DNA of 64,000 nt. Source: Paucisalibacillus globulus (lineage in GTDB: Bacteria > Bacillota > Bacilli > Bacillales > Amphibacillaceae). Position numbers and translations under genes: made by a program. This document shows, in pieces, positions 34,842 to 45,114 of the stretch; the stretch's first letter is position 1; each line of letters starts with the position of its first letter. Location of the stretch: NCBI RefSeq assembly GCF_900184735.1, contig NZ_LT855399.1:217858-281857 (forward strand). The letters are read 5' to 3'. The notes beneath the pieces were generated by a model. That model worked only from the letters and a program-made list of their open reading frames with translations. It was not told where the DNA came from and made no database searches.

Positions 34842-36871
34842 TGAAAAAGAAGACGACAGAGAAAAGATTATTTCAATATGCTTTACAGTTTAAGAAAAAA
34901 ATTATCATCGGTATTATTTTTCTCATGATTGCAACTGCACTAGAATTGGCTGGACCATTAATTGCGAAGACGATTATTGATGAACATGTTGTCGGGGTAG
35001 AAGGCACATGGTATGAGTTAAGTGAAAATGACGATCGTAATACGGTTGAATTTAATAACCGTTATTATAAACGTGCCGACCGTGTGAAAGAAAATGATGA
35101 GATTATCGGTACAACAACATTGTTGCAAATTGGAAGAGCGTACTACCTAGTAGAGGGAGAGGTACCATTACTAGGGGAGCGTAAGGCAGATGGGAATACG
35201 ATTATGGTAGTATCTGGTTCTGAAGAGACGTCATTCACAGGTCAGAAGATATCTGTTACTAACATCTATAGCTTCTTCCAACCAGAGCAACGTCCGATTT
35301 TATTATTGTTAGGATTATATGTCGGGTTATTATTAATTGCGGGTATTTTCCAGTTTTACAAGACATTTCTATTACAACAAGCATCTAATCAGATAGTGAA
35401 AAAGATGCGTAATGATATTTTTGAACATACACAAAGAATTCCAATTAACTACTATGTTAATCAACCAGCAGGTAAGATTGTTGCTCGTGTTACGAACGAT
35501 ACAGAGGCAATTCGCGATCTCTACGAACGAGTACTAAGTATTATTATTACAAGTGCCATTTATATGGCGGGAATTTTTGTTGCCTTATTCATCTTAAATG
35601 CCAAGCTTGCAATCTGGTTTTTACTCTTAATACCTTTAATCATCGTATGGATGAAGCTATATAAATATTATGGAACAAAATATAATAAAGTAATTCGTTC
35701 TACAATAAGTGAGATTAACGGTAAGATTAACGAGGCCATTCAAGGGATGACCATTATACAAGCATTCCGACGAGAAAAGCAAACGAAGGAAGAATTTGAA
35801 GAGTTAAATACAAGGCATTTCAAGTATCAACGTAAACTATTAAAGCTCAGTGCTCTAACACAATATAATCTTGTAACGGTATTTCGTAATATCGCGTTTG
35901 TAGCTTTTATATGGTATTTTGGCTCGGCATCTTTGAACTTAGAAAGTATCATTTCCATTGGGATGTTGTATGCTATTGTTGATCTATTAACTAGATTATT
36001 TGAACCTGTTAGTGACATCGTGAATCAATTACCACTATTAGAGCAAGCAAGAGTTGCTGGGGGCCGTGTTTTCGAATTATTGGATTTAGATGGGGAAGAA
36101 GTCAATCAGAAGGAAATCAAACGTTACCAAGGAAATATTAAGTTTGAACGTGTTTCTTTTGCCTATGAAGAGGATGAGTATGTACTCAAGGATTTATCCT
36201 TATCGATAAACGCTGGTGAAACAGTAGCTTTTGTTGGTCATACTGGTTCAGGGAAAAGTTCGATTATGAACCTGTTATTCCGCTTTTATGATCCGCAAAA
36301 AGGAACCATTACCATTGACGGAAATGACACTAGTAAATGGTCCAGACAACAAGTAAGAAGTCATATGGGAATTGTGTTACAGGATCCATTTCTATTCTCA
36401 GGTACAATTTTGACCAATGTTACCATGAATGATCCGAAGATTTCTCGAGAAAGAGCTATAGAAGCGTTAAAAACAGTTGGTGCTGATCGATTTATTGAGA
36501 AATTACCGAAAAAGTATGATGAACGGGTTACAGAGGGTGGAAGTACCTATTCATTAGGGGAAAGACAGTTAATCTCCTTTGCTCGCGCCTTAGCGTTTGA
36601 TCCAGCTATCTTAATTTTGGATGAGGCGACGGCAAATATTGATACGGAGACCGAGATGGTCATTCAACATGCGTTAGATGTATTAAAACAGGGTAGAACG
36701 ACATTAGTTATTGCTCATAGACTATCTACCATTCAACAAGCTAATACCATTTTTGTACTAGAACATGGTAAGATTATAGAAGAAGGGGACCATGAAGCAT
36801 TAATTGCCGAAAAAGGTACGTATTATCAAATGTACAAAATGCAACAAGGAATTTCCCAGAAAGCTATTTAA
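34841..36871 (+). CDS. bmrD: ABC exporter half-transporter, BmrD/YheH-like
   Basis: 676 aa, starting on the last base of bmrC with GACGAGGAGG upstream. It has the BmrD-specific ~100-residue insertion between membrane segments 1 and 2 (VGVEGTWYELSENDDRNTVEFN and on), six segments in total, then Walker A GHTGSGKSS, the degenerate signature YSLGERQLISFARAL, and Walker B AILILDEATANID with the catalytic Glu. With BmrC it forms one consensus and one degenerate ATP site. In B. subtilis this pair exports drugs and is induced by ribosome-targeting antibiotics. Confidence 0.94.
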   Translation: MKKKTTEKRLFQYALQFKKKIIIGIIFLMIATALELAGPLIAKTIIDEHVVGVEGTWYELSENDDRNTVEFNNRYYKRADRVKENDEIIGTTTLLQIGRAYYLVEGEVPLLGERKADGNTIMVVSGSEETSFTGQKISVTNIYSFFQPEQRPILLLLGLYVGLLLIAGIFQFYKTFLLQQASNQIVKKMRNDIFEHTQRIPINYYVNQPAGKIVARVTNDTEAIRDLYERVLSIIITSAIYMAGIFVALFILNAKLAIWFLLLIPLIIVWMKLYKYYGTKYNKVIRSTISEINGKINEAIQGMTIIQAFRREKQTKEEFEELNTRHFKYQRKLLKLSALTQYNLVTVFRNIAFVAFIWYFGSASLNLESIISIGMLYAIVDLLTRLFEPVSDIVNQLPLLEQARVAGGRVFELLDLDGEEVNQKEIKRYQGNIKFERVSFAYEEDEYVLKDLSLSINAGETVAFVGHTGSGKSSIMNLLFRFYDPQKGTITIDGNDTSKWSRQQVRSHMGIVLQDPFLFSGTILTNVTMNDPKISRERAIEALKTVGADRFIEKLPKKYDERVTEGGSTYSLGERQLISFARALAFDPAILILDEATANIDTETEMVIQHALDVLKQGRTTLVIAHRLSTIQQANTIFVLEHGKIIEEGDHEALIAEKGTYYQMYKMQQGISQKAI

Positions 36872-36898
36872 TCTAGTACAATGTGGGGTGTCTAGCTA

Positions 36899-37723
36899 GT
36901 GGAAAAAGATGAAAAGCAAAAACCTGACATTATTGATGAAGATTTATATGAAGAGTTCGACGATGAAGAGCTTTATGAGATTGTAGAACAAGCAAGAAAA
37001 GATGCACTCATAAAAGCTACTATAGAATACAGTGATAAAAAGCCGAAGCGTCCATTTCCAAAATGGGTGTTTTGGCTTATTGCTATTGCCATGATGTTAA
37101 ACGTCATAGCAATATTACCATCTACTTTCTCCATTCCAGCTATTGATTTTTTAATCACATCAGCTAAATTATCTACCAATGAAGAAATTAAAACCTATAA
37201 AGAAGCAGTCGTTGTCATTGAGACGGGGGAAAGTAAAGGGACAGGATTTGCTATATCAAGCGATGGTTTTATCTTAACAAACTATCATGTTATTGATGAG
37301 GGAAGCAGTTTAGCAGTAGCCTTTCCTGAGGAAGGATTATTTAGCGCGGAAATAATAGAAGAATACCCGGATGTAGATTTAGCCTTAATAAAAGCGGATA
37401 GTACTATAGAACTCCCTTATCTGAACTTAGCTGACCAAAGCCTATTTGATGCAAATGAGCAAATATCATTTATCGGGAACCCACTTGCCTTTAATGGGAT
37501 TGCAAACCAAGGAACTATTATAGGCTATACACAATTAGATAGCTGGGACAAACCTGTACTGATGATTGAAGCGCCAGTATACAGAGGGAACAGTGGAAGC
37601 CCAATTATTAATCAAAAGGGCGAGGTTATCGGAGTAATCTTTGCTACACTAAATCATGATACCCACGGAAAAGTGGGGCTATTTATCCCAATCGACTATT
37701 TCCATCTATACAAAATGAAATAA
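36899..37723 (+). CDS. membrane-anchored trypsin-like serine protease (HtrA-like, no PDZ)
   Basis: 274 aa, GTG start behind GGGGTG. An acidic cytosolic N-terminus (residues 1-54) is followed by a membrane segment (about 56-75) and an S1C-type protease domain outside the cell: His130 in TNYHV, Asp160 in PDVDLALIKAD and Ser232 in RGNSGSP. It is shorter than HtrA/DegP and lacks a PDZ domain. A cell-envelope quality-control or signal-processing role is likely. It follows bmrD by 27 bases without a terminator, so it may be cotranscribed. Confidence 0.88.
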   Translation: MEKDEKQKPDIIDEDLYEEFDDEELYEIVEQARKDALIKATIEYSDKKPKRPFPKWVFWLIAIAMMLNVIAILPSTFSIPAIDFLITSAKLSTNEEIKTYKEAVVVIETGESKGTGFAISSDGFILTNYHVIDEGSSLAVAFPEEGLFSAEIIEEYPDVDLALIKADSTIELPYLNLADQSLFDANEQISFIGNPLAFNGIANQGTIIGYTQLDSWDKPVLMIEAPVYRGNSGSPIINQKGEVIGVIFATLNHDTHGKVGLFIPIDYFHLYKMK

Positions 37724-37996
37724 TACTTCTTAAATGTGATCATCAACCGATAGTATAGAAGAGGGTTAATTTACTTCATAAAAGTAGGGCAAGAGGATAT
37801 ATTACGTGAAAAGAGAAATTTTATGGGTGATGATACCTACTTTTAAACAAATTGTAATCCTCTCGTGACACTCTCTGTAATACTTGTACGGTAATATAGT
37901 CATATTCATGAAAATGGAAAATATTAAAGTAATGGTGGGTTAATCATGACCTGTTTATATACAATATACGATAATTTGATAAAATTAATATTCGAC
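37724..37996. other. intergenic region with interleaved inverted repeats
   Basis: No gene is visible. AAAAGTAGG (37780-37788) pairs with CCTACTTTT (37836-37844), and AGAGGAT (37792-37798) with ATCCTCT (37857-37863). The stems interleave (A-B-A'-B'), so together they would make a pseudoknot. No known riboswitch class was recognised. Confidence 0.35.
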
Positions 37997-38025
37997 ACAC
38001 CCAAAAAAATTGTAACACAATCGAA
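37997..38025 (+). promoter_or_regulatory. candidate sigma-I autoregulatory promoter of sigI
   Basis: ACACCC followed by an A tract (37997-38009), and CGAA at 38022-38025, resemble the -35 and -10 elements described for SigI-dependent promoters. It lies 28 bases before the sigI start. Confidence 0.5.
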
Positions 38026-38052
38026 ATATATGAGTGATTGGGGTGGTCTTCT

Positions 38053-38781
38053 TTGACACGTGAACTTTTAAAAGACATCCCTCTAGATGAATTAATAACA
38101 AATGCTCAAGAAGGTGATGAAACTGCTCAAGACTTCCTATTAAAAAATTATCAACCTTTTATAGCTAAATGTGTCTCGGAAGTCTGCAAGCGATATATAG
38201 ACCCAGAGCGAGATGATGAATTTAGTATTGGATTATCCGCATTTAACGAAGCGATTCGCTTATTTTCAAAAGAAAAAGGAAGTTCCTTTTTAACGTTTGC
38301 TAATTTGGTTATCAAACGAAAAGTTATTGACTATATACGATCACAGAGTAAGTATCCTACAGCTATCTCATTGGATGAAACCTATGATGTAGAAAAAATG
38401 GAGAATCCAACAGAAATAGAAGCAGTAAAAGACATCTATCAGCAGGAACAAGAAGCCTGGTATCGTAGGCAGGAAATTCTGGAGTTTAAAGATAAGCTAG
38501 CTACGTATAAATTGACATTATTAGAGCTTTCCGAAGTTGCACCTAAACACCGAGATGCTCGAGAAAGTGCTGTGAAAATAGCCAGAGTACTTCGAGAGGA
38601 TTCGAAACTTCGGGATTTTGTCGAGCAAAAGAAAAAACTTCCTATTAAGGAATTAGCCAAAAAAGTAGATGTTAGTAAAAAAACGTTGGAACGTAATAGA
38701 AAATTTATCCTAGCAATATTTATTGTTCTTGGAGAAGATTATGTATTTCTAAATGATTATTTGAAAGGGGTGGGCCAGTGA
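38053..38781 (+). CDS. sigI: RNA polymerase sigma factor SigI
   Basis: 242 aa from TTG 38053, which has GGGGTGG six bases upstream; the TTG at 38038 has none. Region 2 is seen as DDEFSIGLSAFNEAIRLFSKEKGSSFLTFANLVIKRKVIDYIRSQ, then a linker, then the C-terminal helix-turn-helix (LPIKELAKKVDVSKKTLERNRKFILAIFIVL) of the SigI family. SigI responds to heat and cell-wall defects in Bacillus. The stop overlaps the rsgI start (GTGA), the standard sigI-rsgI pair. Confidence 0.95.
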   Translation: MTRELLKDIPLDELITNAQEGDETAQDFLLKNYQPFIAKCVSEVCKRYIDPERDDEFSIGLSAFNEAIRLFSKEKGSSFLTFANLVIKRKVIDYIRSQSKYPTAISLDETYDVEKMENPTEIEAVKDIYQQEQEAWYRRQEILEFKDKLATYKLTLLELSEVAPKHRDARESAVKIARVLREDSKLRDFVEQKKKLPIKELAKKVDVSKKTLERNRKFILAIFIVLGEDYVFLNDYLKGVGQ

Positions 38782-39998
38782 AAAAAGGGATTGTAATGGA
38801 GCAACATCGAAAATTTACCATTGTGATGACAACCGATGGTTTAATTGAAAAAGCTCATCCAATTAAAAATACTGATATTGGTATTGAGGTCAACTATGAG
38901 CCATTTGTAAAAAAACAATGGCAAACAGCCTTAACAGAGAAAATTTTCACGATGCGTGTTGCGGCCTTAGCATGTATTTTCCTTATTGCATTATTGCCTC
39001 TCTATATGGCAATAACTAGTAATGAAACTTATGCATATGTAGATATTGATATCAATCCTAGCATGGAACTTGAAATTGATAGTGACTTAGAAGTATCTGG
39101 CATAACACCTTTTAATGATGACGCTAAACAGATTCTAGATCAAATAGGCGAATTAGAAGGTAAGAATATTGAGGATGCTATTGATATCATTATCAAAACA
39201 AGTGAAGAAAAAGGACTTATTAATCCAACCAAAAACGTATTGATTGGGGTTCACTATCTGAAAGATGACGAAAAGGACCCAATTATTAAGACAATTGAAG
39301 AACATTTCAATAAAAAGACAACGGATTGGGAAGTTGTTGCGGTCGTCATTCCTGAAGAAGTAAGAGAAACAGCAGAAGAAAAACAACAGTCCATGAATAA
39401 AACGTTAGCAAATGCGGTTACAGGACAGTCAGATAATCAGGTAAAATCAATTATTACAGAAGAAGATAAAGAGGTATTGCAATCATTTTTTAATAAAGAA
39501 AAATCTGAAGTTGAAATAACGGATGATTCACAGAAAAAACGTATCCCAGCTATTACCAATGAAAAGGATAAAACGTTTAAAGAAGACATACATCCTAGTG
39601 AGTTGAAAGCTAAAAATGGCGAAATTAACTCGAAAAAAAATGGAAATGGTCATGAGAACGGTAAAGCAAAAGGACACCATAAAGATAAACAGCAAGATAA
39701 GTTCAACCGTGACAATCGTAATCATAATGGTAAAGCGAATGATGGGAAAGGTCACAATTGGGACAACGAAAATAATGGGAAAAATAACAATAAAAATATA
39801 GAAAAGTCTAAACAGAAAGACCATCATAAGAGAGATCATCATCAAAAGGATAAACGAGAAGGTAACAATGGAAAAGGTCATAATGGGAAGGGCGACCATG
39901 GGAAGCATAATGGAAAAGGCCATGATAAAAAAGGAAATAGTAACAATGGAAAGAATAAAGATGATGATTACTCCTATATTTTCCCACTATATAAATAA
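38778..39998 (+). CDS. rsgI: anti-sigma-I factor RsgI with disordered outer tail
   Basis: 406 aa. The cytosolic N-terminal RsgI_N domain (about 1-55) binds SigI, a membrane segment lies at about 60-79, and an outer domain carries the conserved YVDIDINPS (Asn93-Pro94), the place where RsgI proteins cleave themselves. From about residue 270 the sequence turns into a Lys/Asn/Gly/His-rich low-complexity tail (NGKGHNGKGDHGKHNGKGHDK). In B. subtilis the disordered tail of RsgI is needed to sense cell-wall defects; here it has no carbohydrate-binding module. GTG start overlapping the sigI stop. Confidence 0.94.
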   Translation: MKKGIVMEQHRKFTIVMTTDGLIEKAHPIKNTDIGIEVNYEPFVKKQWQTALTEKIFTMRVAALACIFLIALLPLYMAITSNETYAYVDIDINPSMELEIDSDLEVSGITPFNDDAKQILDQIGELEGKNIEDAIDIIIKTSEEKGLINPTKNVLIGVHYLKDDEKDPIIKTIEEHFNKKTTDWEVVAVVIPEEVRETAEEKQQSMNKTLANAVTGQSDNQVKSIITEEDKEVLQSFFNKEKSEVEITDDSQKKRIPAITNEKDKTFKEDIHPSELKAKNGEINSKKNGNGHENGKAKGHHKDKQQDKFNRDNRNHNGKANDGKGHNWDNENNGKNNNKNIEKSKQKDHHKRDHHQKDKREGNNGKGHNGKGDHGKHNGKGHDKKGNSNNGKNKDDDYSYIFPLYK

Positions 39999-40007
39999 CG
40001 ATATAAT

Positions 40008-40041
40008 AAGGGCTTAACTCAATACAGAGTTAAGCCCTTTT
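40008..40041. terminator. bidirectional terminator between rsgI and the YhdB-like gene
   Basis: AAGGGCTTAACTC / GAGTTAAGCCCTT perfect 13-bp stem, loop AATACA, then TTTT. Confidence 0.9.
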
Positions 40042-40043
40042 CA

Positions 40044-40280
40044 TTAAACTTCCATAATAGCCGATGGCGTGTATTTCATTGCATGGTCAATATAATAAAG
40101 AAGGTTTTCATGTGATTCGACTATTTTTTTGTCATCTAAAGAATAATGGTAAGCGTGTAGGAAATTCTGTATTCTTTTGGATAACAAGTCATCCTTTGTG
40201 CGGACCATTAATACGAGCAAATCATCCCATTGTCCCCATAACGTATAGTACAAAGCCTTGTCGTAGTCTGGTATATCCAT
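40044..40280 (-). CDS. YhdB-like small protein
   Basis: 78 aa, ATG behind AAGGAGGGG. The sequence DIPDYDKALYYTLWGQWDDL, then MVRTKDDLLSKRIQNFLHAY resembles the Bacillus YhdB family of soluble ~80-aa proteins of unknown function; the match is from memory of the family. Mostly helical, with no membrane segment or signal peptide. Monocistronic and divergent from the yhcN-like gene, sharing a 168-base AT-rich intergenic region. Confidence 0.65.
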   Translation of the reverse strand: MDIPDYDKALYYTLWGQWDDLLVLMVRTKDDLLSKRIQNFLHAYHYSLDDKKIVESHENLLYYIDHAMKYTPSAIMEV

Positions 40281-40448
40281 CCTGAATTCCCCTCCTTAAA
40301 AACTTACAAGGGTAGTAATAGCTTCCCCGTATTATATATATATTTTCCCTTAACAATTTTGGTGTTCTTTCCAATTTAAGGCGAGCTTTAGTTAGGATAA
40401 ACAGTTCTATCTGAACCATACTAAAAAAACAAAAGGGAGGGATATTTA

Positions 40449-41069
40449 ATGAAAAAAACCATACTAGGAGTTGCTGCAGCAGCTTTGATAGTTGCATCTG
40501 GATGTGGTGCAGAAAATGAAGAAGGTCAACAAGGGACTACCAATCAAAATATCGAGCCAGTCAGGTATCAAAACCATCCTGATGGACTTGATCAAAACCG
40601 TAATTACACACTTCAACGTGACATGGAAGAGCCCAAAAGAACAGACATTAATACACAAAATATAAATAACACAAATAATCGAGCAGATAATGGGGATTCA
40701 AATCAAAGTGCAGATGAATATGATGTTGCAAATGAGGCTGCAGATATTATTGAGAAGAAAATTAAAGTAATCGATAATGCGTATGTCATAACAACTGACA
40801 ATAATGCATATGTTGCTGCAGAATTAGATACAGATAATGGTGAACGAAATAATAATGGTGATAATTTAACAGATGAAGTCAAAGAACAAATAGCAGCTAT
40901 TGTTAAATCCGTTGACCATGATATTGATAATGTTTATGTTTCAACCAACCCAGATTTTATGGACTTAGCCAATAACTATGCAAACGATATAGACAATGGT
41001 GAACCAGTAGAAGGGTTTTTTGAAGAATTTGGAACTATGATTGAACGAATCTTTCCCCAGAATAAATAA
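40449..41069 (+). CDS. YhcN/YlaJ family sporulation lipoprotein
   Basis: 206 aa, ATG behind AAGGGAGGG. Lipobox VASGC follows a hydrophobic signal (MKKTILGVAAAALIVASGC). An Asn/Asp/Gln-rich linker to about residue 90 comes next, then a YhcN/YlaJ domain (VANEAADIIEKKIKVIDNAYVIT..., DEVKEQIAAIVKSVDHDIDNVYVSTNPDF). Members are found in the spore membrane or cortex of Bacillus. Monocistronic with a strong terminator. Confidence 0.88.
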   Translation: MKKTILGVAAAALIVASGCGAENEEGQQGTTNQNIEPVRYQNHPDGLDQNRNYTLQRDMEEPKRTDINTQNINNTNNRADNGDSNQSADEYDVANEAADIIEKKIKVIDNAYVITTDNNAYVAAELDTDNGERNNNGDNLTDEVKEQIAAIVKSVDHDIDNVYVSTNPDFMDLANNYANDIDNGEPVEGFFEEFGTMIERIFPQNK

Positions 41070-41089
41070 TTAAATAAATCATTATTATT

Positions 41090-41118
41090 CGACAGGTGCC
41101 AGGCACCTGTCGATTTTT
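41090..41118 (+). terminator. terminator of the YhcN-like gene
   Basis: CGACAGGTGCC / GGCACCTGTCG perfect 11-bp stem around a single A, followed by ATTTTTATT. Confidence 0.85.
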
Positions 41119-41233
41119 ATTGATTCCTATTTACTATTTATAAATGATTCAACATATGTTAGTCTATTACATATAATCCTTATTAAACATAGTGTTTTAC
41201 TATGAATTTAAGTTAACATGGGGTTGAGTGCAA

Positions 41234-41878
41234 ATGGGGCGTGAATTTCTTGAGATTTTTGAGGAATGGGCAGAGGATTATGATAAGACTGTAACAGGAA
41301 TGGATCCTGAATATATAGAAGTTTTTCGGGATTATCAATCCATTTTACAAGCTGTAACGGATAACTCTTTTGGTAATATTCTTGAATTTGGTGTAGGGAC
41401 TGGAAATCTTACAGAAAAACTAGTAGACAATGGACATCGAGTCATAGGAATTGAACCCTCTATAGCTATGCGTGAAATTACTAAAGTAAAGCTGCCAGAG
41501 GCAATTGTTTTGGATGGGGACTTTCTTCATTACCCAAAACCAGATATACCAATTAATACTATTGTGAGTACCTATGCCTTTCATCATTTGACAGATGCTG
41601 AAAAGGAATTGGCAGTAAAGCAATTCTCAACGCTACTCAATACGGGTGGTAAGGTAGTTTTTGCAGATACCATGTTTGAGTCTGCTCAAGCAATGCAAAG
41701 GAAAATTGATGAAGCGGTTGAAGTAGGGTATACAAACTTGGCCGAAGACTTAAGGCGGGAATATTATCCACTGACTCAAACAATCGAAAAAATATTTGTA
41801 GAAAATAATTTTACTATTAATTTCAAACAGATGAATGAATTTGTTTGGTTAATCATAGCTAACTATATAAAAGGATAA
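41234..41878 (+). CDS. yrrT: class I SAM-dependent methyltransferase, YrrT-like
   Basis: 214 aa from ATG 41234 (an in-frame GTG lies two codons earlier) with GGGGTTGAG upstream. Rossmann motifs: motif I NILEFGVGTGNLTEKL, motif II VIGIEPSIAMREI, and VSTYAFHHLTDAEKE. It is the first gene of an operon with luxS, mccA and mccB, like yrrT at the head of the B. subtilis yrrT-mtnN-mccAB operon. The substrate is unknown; context suggests use of SAM whose product feeds the downstream recycling steps. Confidence 0.88.
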   Translation: MGREFLEIFEEWAEDYDKTVTGMDPEYIEVFRDYQSILQAVTDNSFGNILEFGVGTGNLTEKLVDNGHRVIGIEPSIAMREITKVKLPEAIVLDGDFLHYPKPDIPINTIVSTYAFHHLTDAEKELAVKQFSTLLNTGGKVVFADTMFESAQAMQRKIDEAVEVGYTNLAEDLRREYYPLTQTIEKIFVENNFTINFKQMNEFVWLIIANYIKG

Positions 41879-41893
41879 AGGAGAGTCTGGAGA

Positions 41894-42352
41894 ATGAAGA
41901 AGATGAATGTTGAGAGTTTTAATTTAGATCATACAAAAGTAAAGGCACCATATGTAAGACTTGTAGGTGTAACGGAAGGTGTTAATGGGGATAAAGTCTA
42001 TAAATACGATATTCGGTTTAAGCAGCCTAATAAAGAACATATGAAAATGGATGGACTACATTCTATAGAACATCTAATGGCAGAGAACATTCGAAATCAT
42101 ATGGATAATGTATTAGATATTAGCCCAATGGGTTGCCAAACAGGTTTTTATTTGTCCATTATTAACAATGATTCTTATGATGAGGTCCTTGTGACATTGG
42201 AAAAGACTTTACAGGATGTACTAGATGCAAGTGAAGTACCAGCTTGTAATGAAGTTCAATGTGGATGGGCTGCTAATCATAGCTTAGAAGGCGCGAAGAA
42301 CATTGCGAAAGAGATGCTTGCTAAAAAGGACGAGTGGAGAGATGTCTTTTAA
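41894..42352 (+). CDS. luxS: S-ribosylhomocysteine lyase
   Basis: 152 aa. Metal ligands are visible in [14 protein letters not shown] (HxxEH) and the catalytic/metal Cys later in [29 protein letters not shown] is another LuxS hallmark. It splits S-ribosylhomocysteine into homocysteine and DPD, the precursor of AI-2. Here the homocysteine is channelled to mccA and mccB. AAGGAGAG precedes the ATG. In B. subtilis luxS is a separate gene, so its place inside the cysteine operon is notable. Confidence 0.97.
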   Translation: MKKMNVESFNLDHTKVKAPYVRLVGVTEGVNGDKVYKYDIRFKQPNKEHMKMDGLHSIEHLMAENIRNHMDNVLDISPMGCQTGFYLSIINNDSYDEVLVTLEKTLQDVLDASEVPACNEVQCGWAANHSLEGAKNIAKEMLAKKDEWRDVF

Positions 42353-42368
42353 TTAATGGGGTGACGTA

Positions 42369-44442
<2,074 letters not shown>

Positions 44443-44444
44443 TT

Positions 44445-44473
44445 AAAGGCAGCTTAGATTGCTGCCTTTTTTT
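44445..44473 (+). terminator. terminator of the yrrT-luxS-mccAB operon
   Basis: AAAGGCAGC / GCTGCCTTT perfect 9-bp stem with a 7-nt loop and TTTTT tail. Confidence 0.85.
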
Positions 44474-44484
44474 GTTGGATTGAT

Positions 44485-44965
44485 ATGGCTGGTAGTGAGG
44501 AGCATGAGCCCGAGGACCATAAAGATGCTCCCGTTAGAGAGGATCATGAGCCCGAGGACCAGAAAGATGCTCCCAATAGTGTAGATCATAAGCCCGAGGA
44601 CCAGAAGGATGCTCCCGTTAGTGAGGATCATGAGCCCGAGAACCATAAAGATGTTCCCAATAGTGAGGATCATGAGCCCGAGGACCATAAAGATGCTCCC
44701 GTTGGAGGGGATCATGAGCCCGAGAACCAGAAGGATGCTCCCAATAGTGAGGATCATGAGCCCGAGGACCAGAAAGATGCTCCCGTTGGAGGGGATCATG
44801 AGCCCGAGAACCAGAAGGATGCTCCCAATAGTGAGGATCATGAGCCCGAGGACCAGAAGAATGCTCCCGTTAGAGAGGATCATGAGCCCGAGAATCATAA
44901 AGATGCTACCGATATTGTAAATCATGTGCCCGAGGACCAGAAAAATACTACCTTTAGCGTGAAGC
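44485..44965. repeat. 21-bp tandem repeat array, 22 in-phase units plus a degenerate first unit
   Basis: Units of exactly 21 bp start at 44504 and run to 44965. Type A begins ATGAGCCCGAG and type B ATGCTCCCRWTA; they alternate, giving a 42-bp period. A 19-base degenerate copy precedes at 44485. Long frames are open on both strands: plus gives acidic heptads like DHEPEDQ-KDAPNSE, minus gives hydrophobic ones like LVLGLMI-LTIGSIL. Neither has a good ribosome site. The layout matches the array at 9.5-10.1 kb, and the two share partial sequence (11 of 15 bases in CTGGTGCTTGTGCCC against CTGGTCCTCGGGCTC on the minus strand). Confidence 0.9.
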
Positions 44966-45114
44966 ATACACAAATATATTACATTTGTCTTATCGCTCAA
45001 AGTATGGAACCTATAGAAAATGATTCACTTTTCCCATCTATCTAAAAACTAATATTAAACCAGTCTAAAATATGCTAGAATAAACACAATATTAGAAAGA
45101 AGGGATGTTACATT

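Noticed and set aside
41120..41233. SAM riboswitch (S-box) before the yrrT operon
   Set aside because: No S-box core found; only a short CATAGT/ACTATG inverted repeat near 41188-41204. No CymR site could be assigned with confidence.
44485..45045. 186-aa plus-strand and 185-aa minus-strand frames through array 2
   Set aside because: No good ribosome site on either strand; both are open because the repeat length is a multiple of three.
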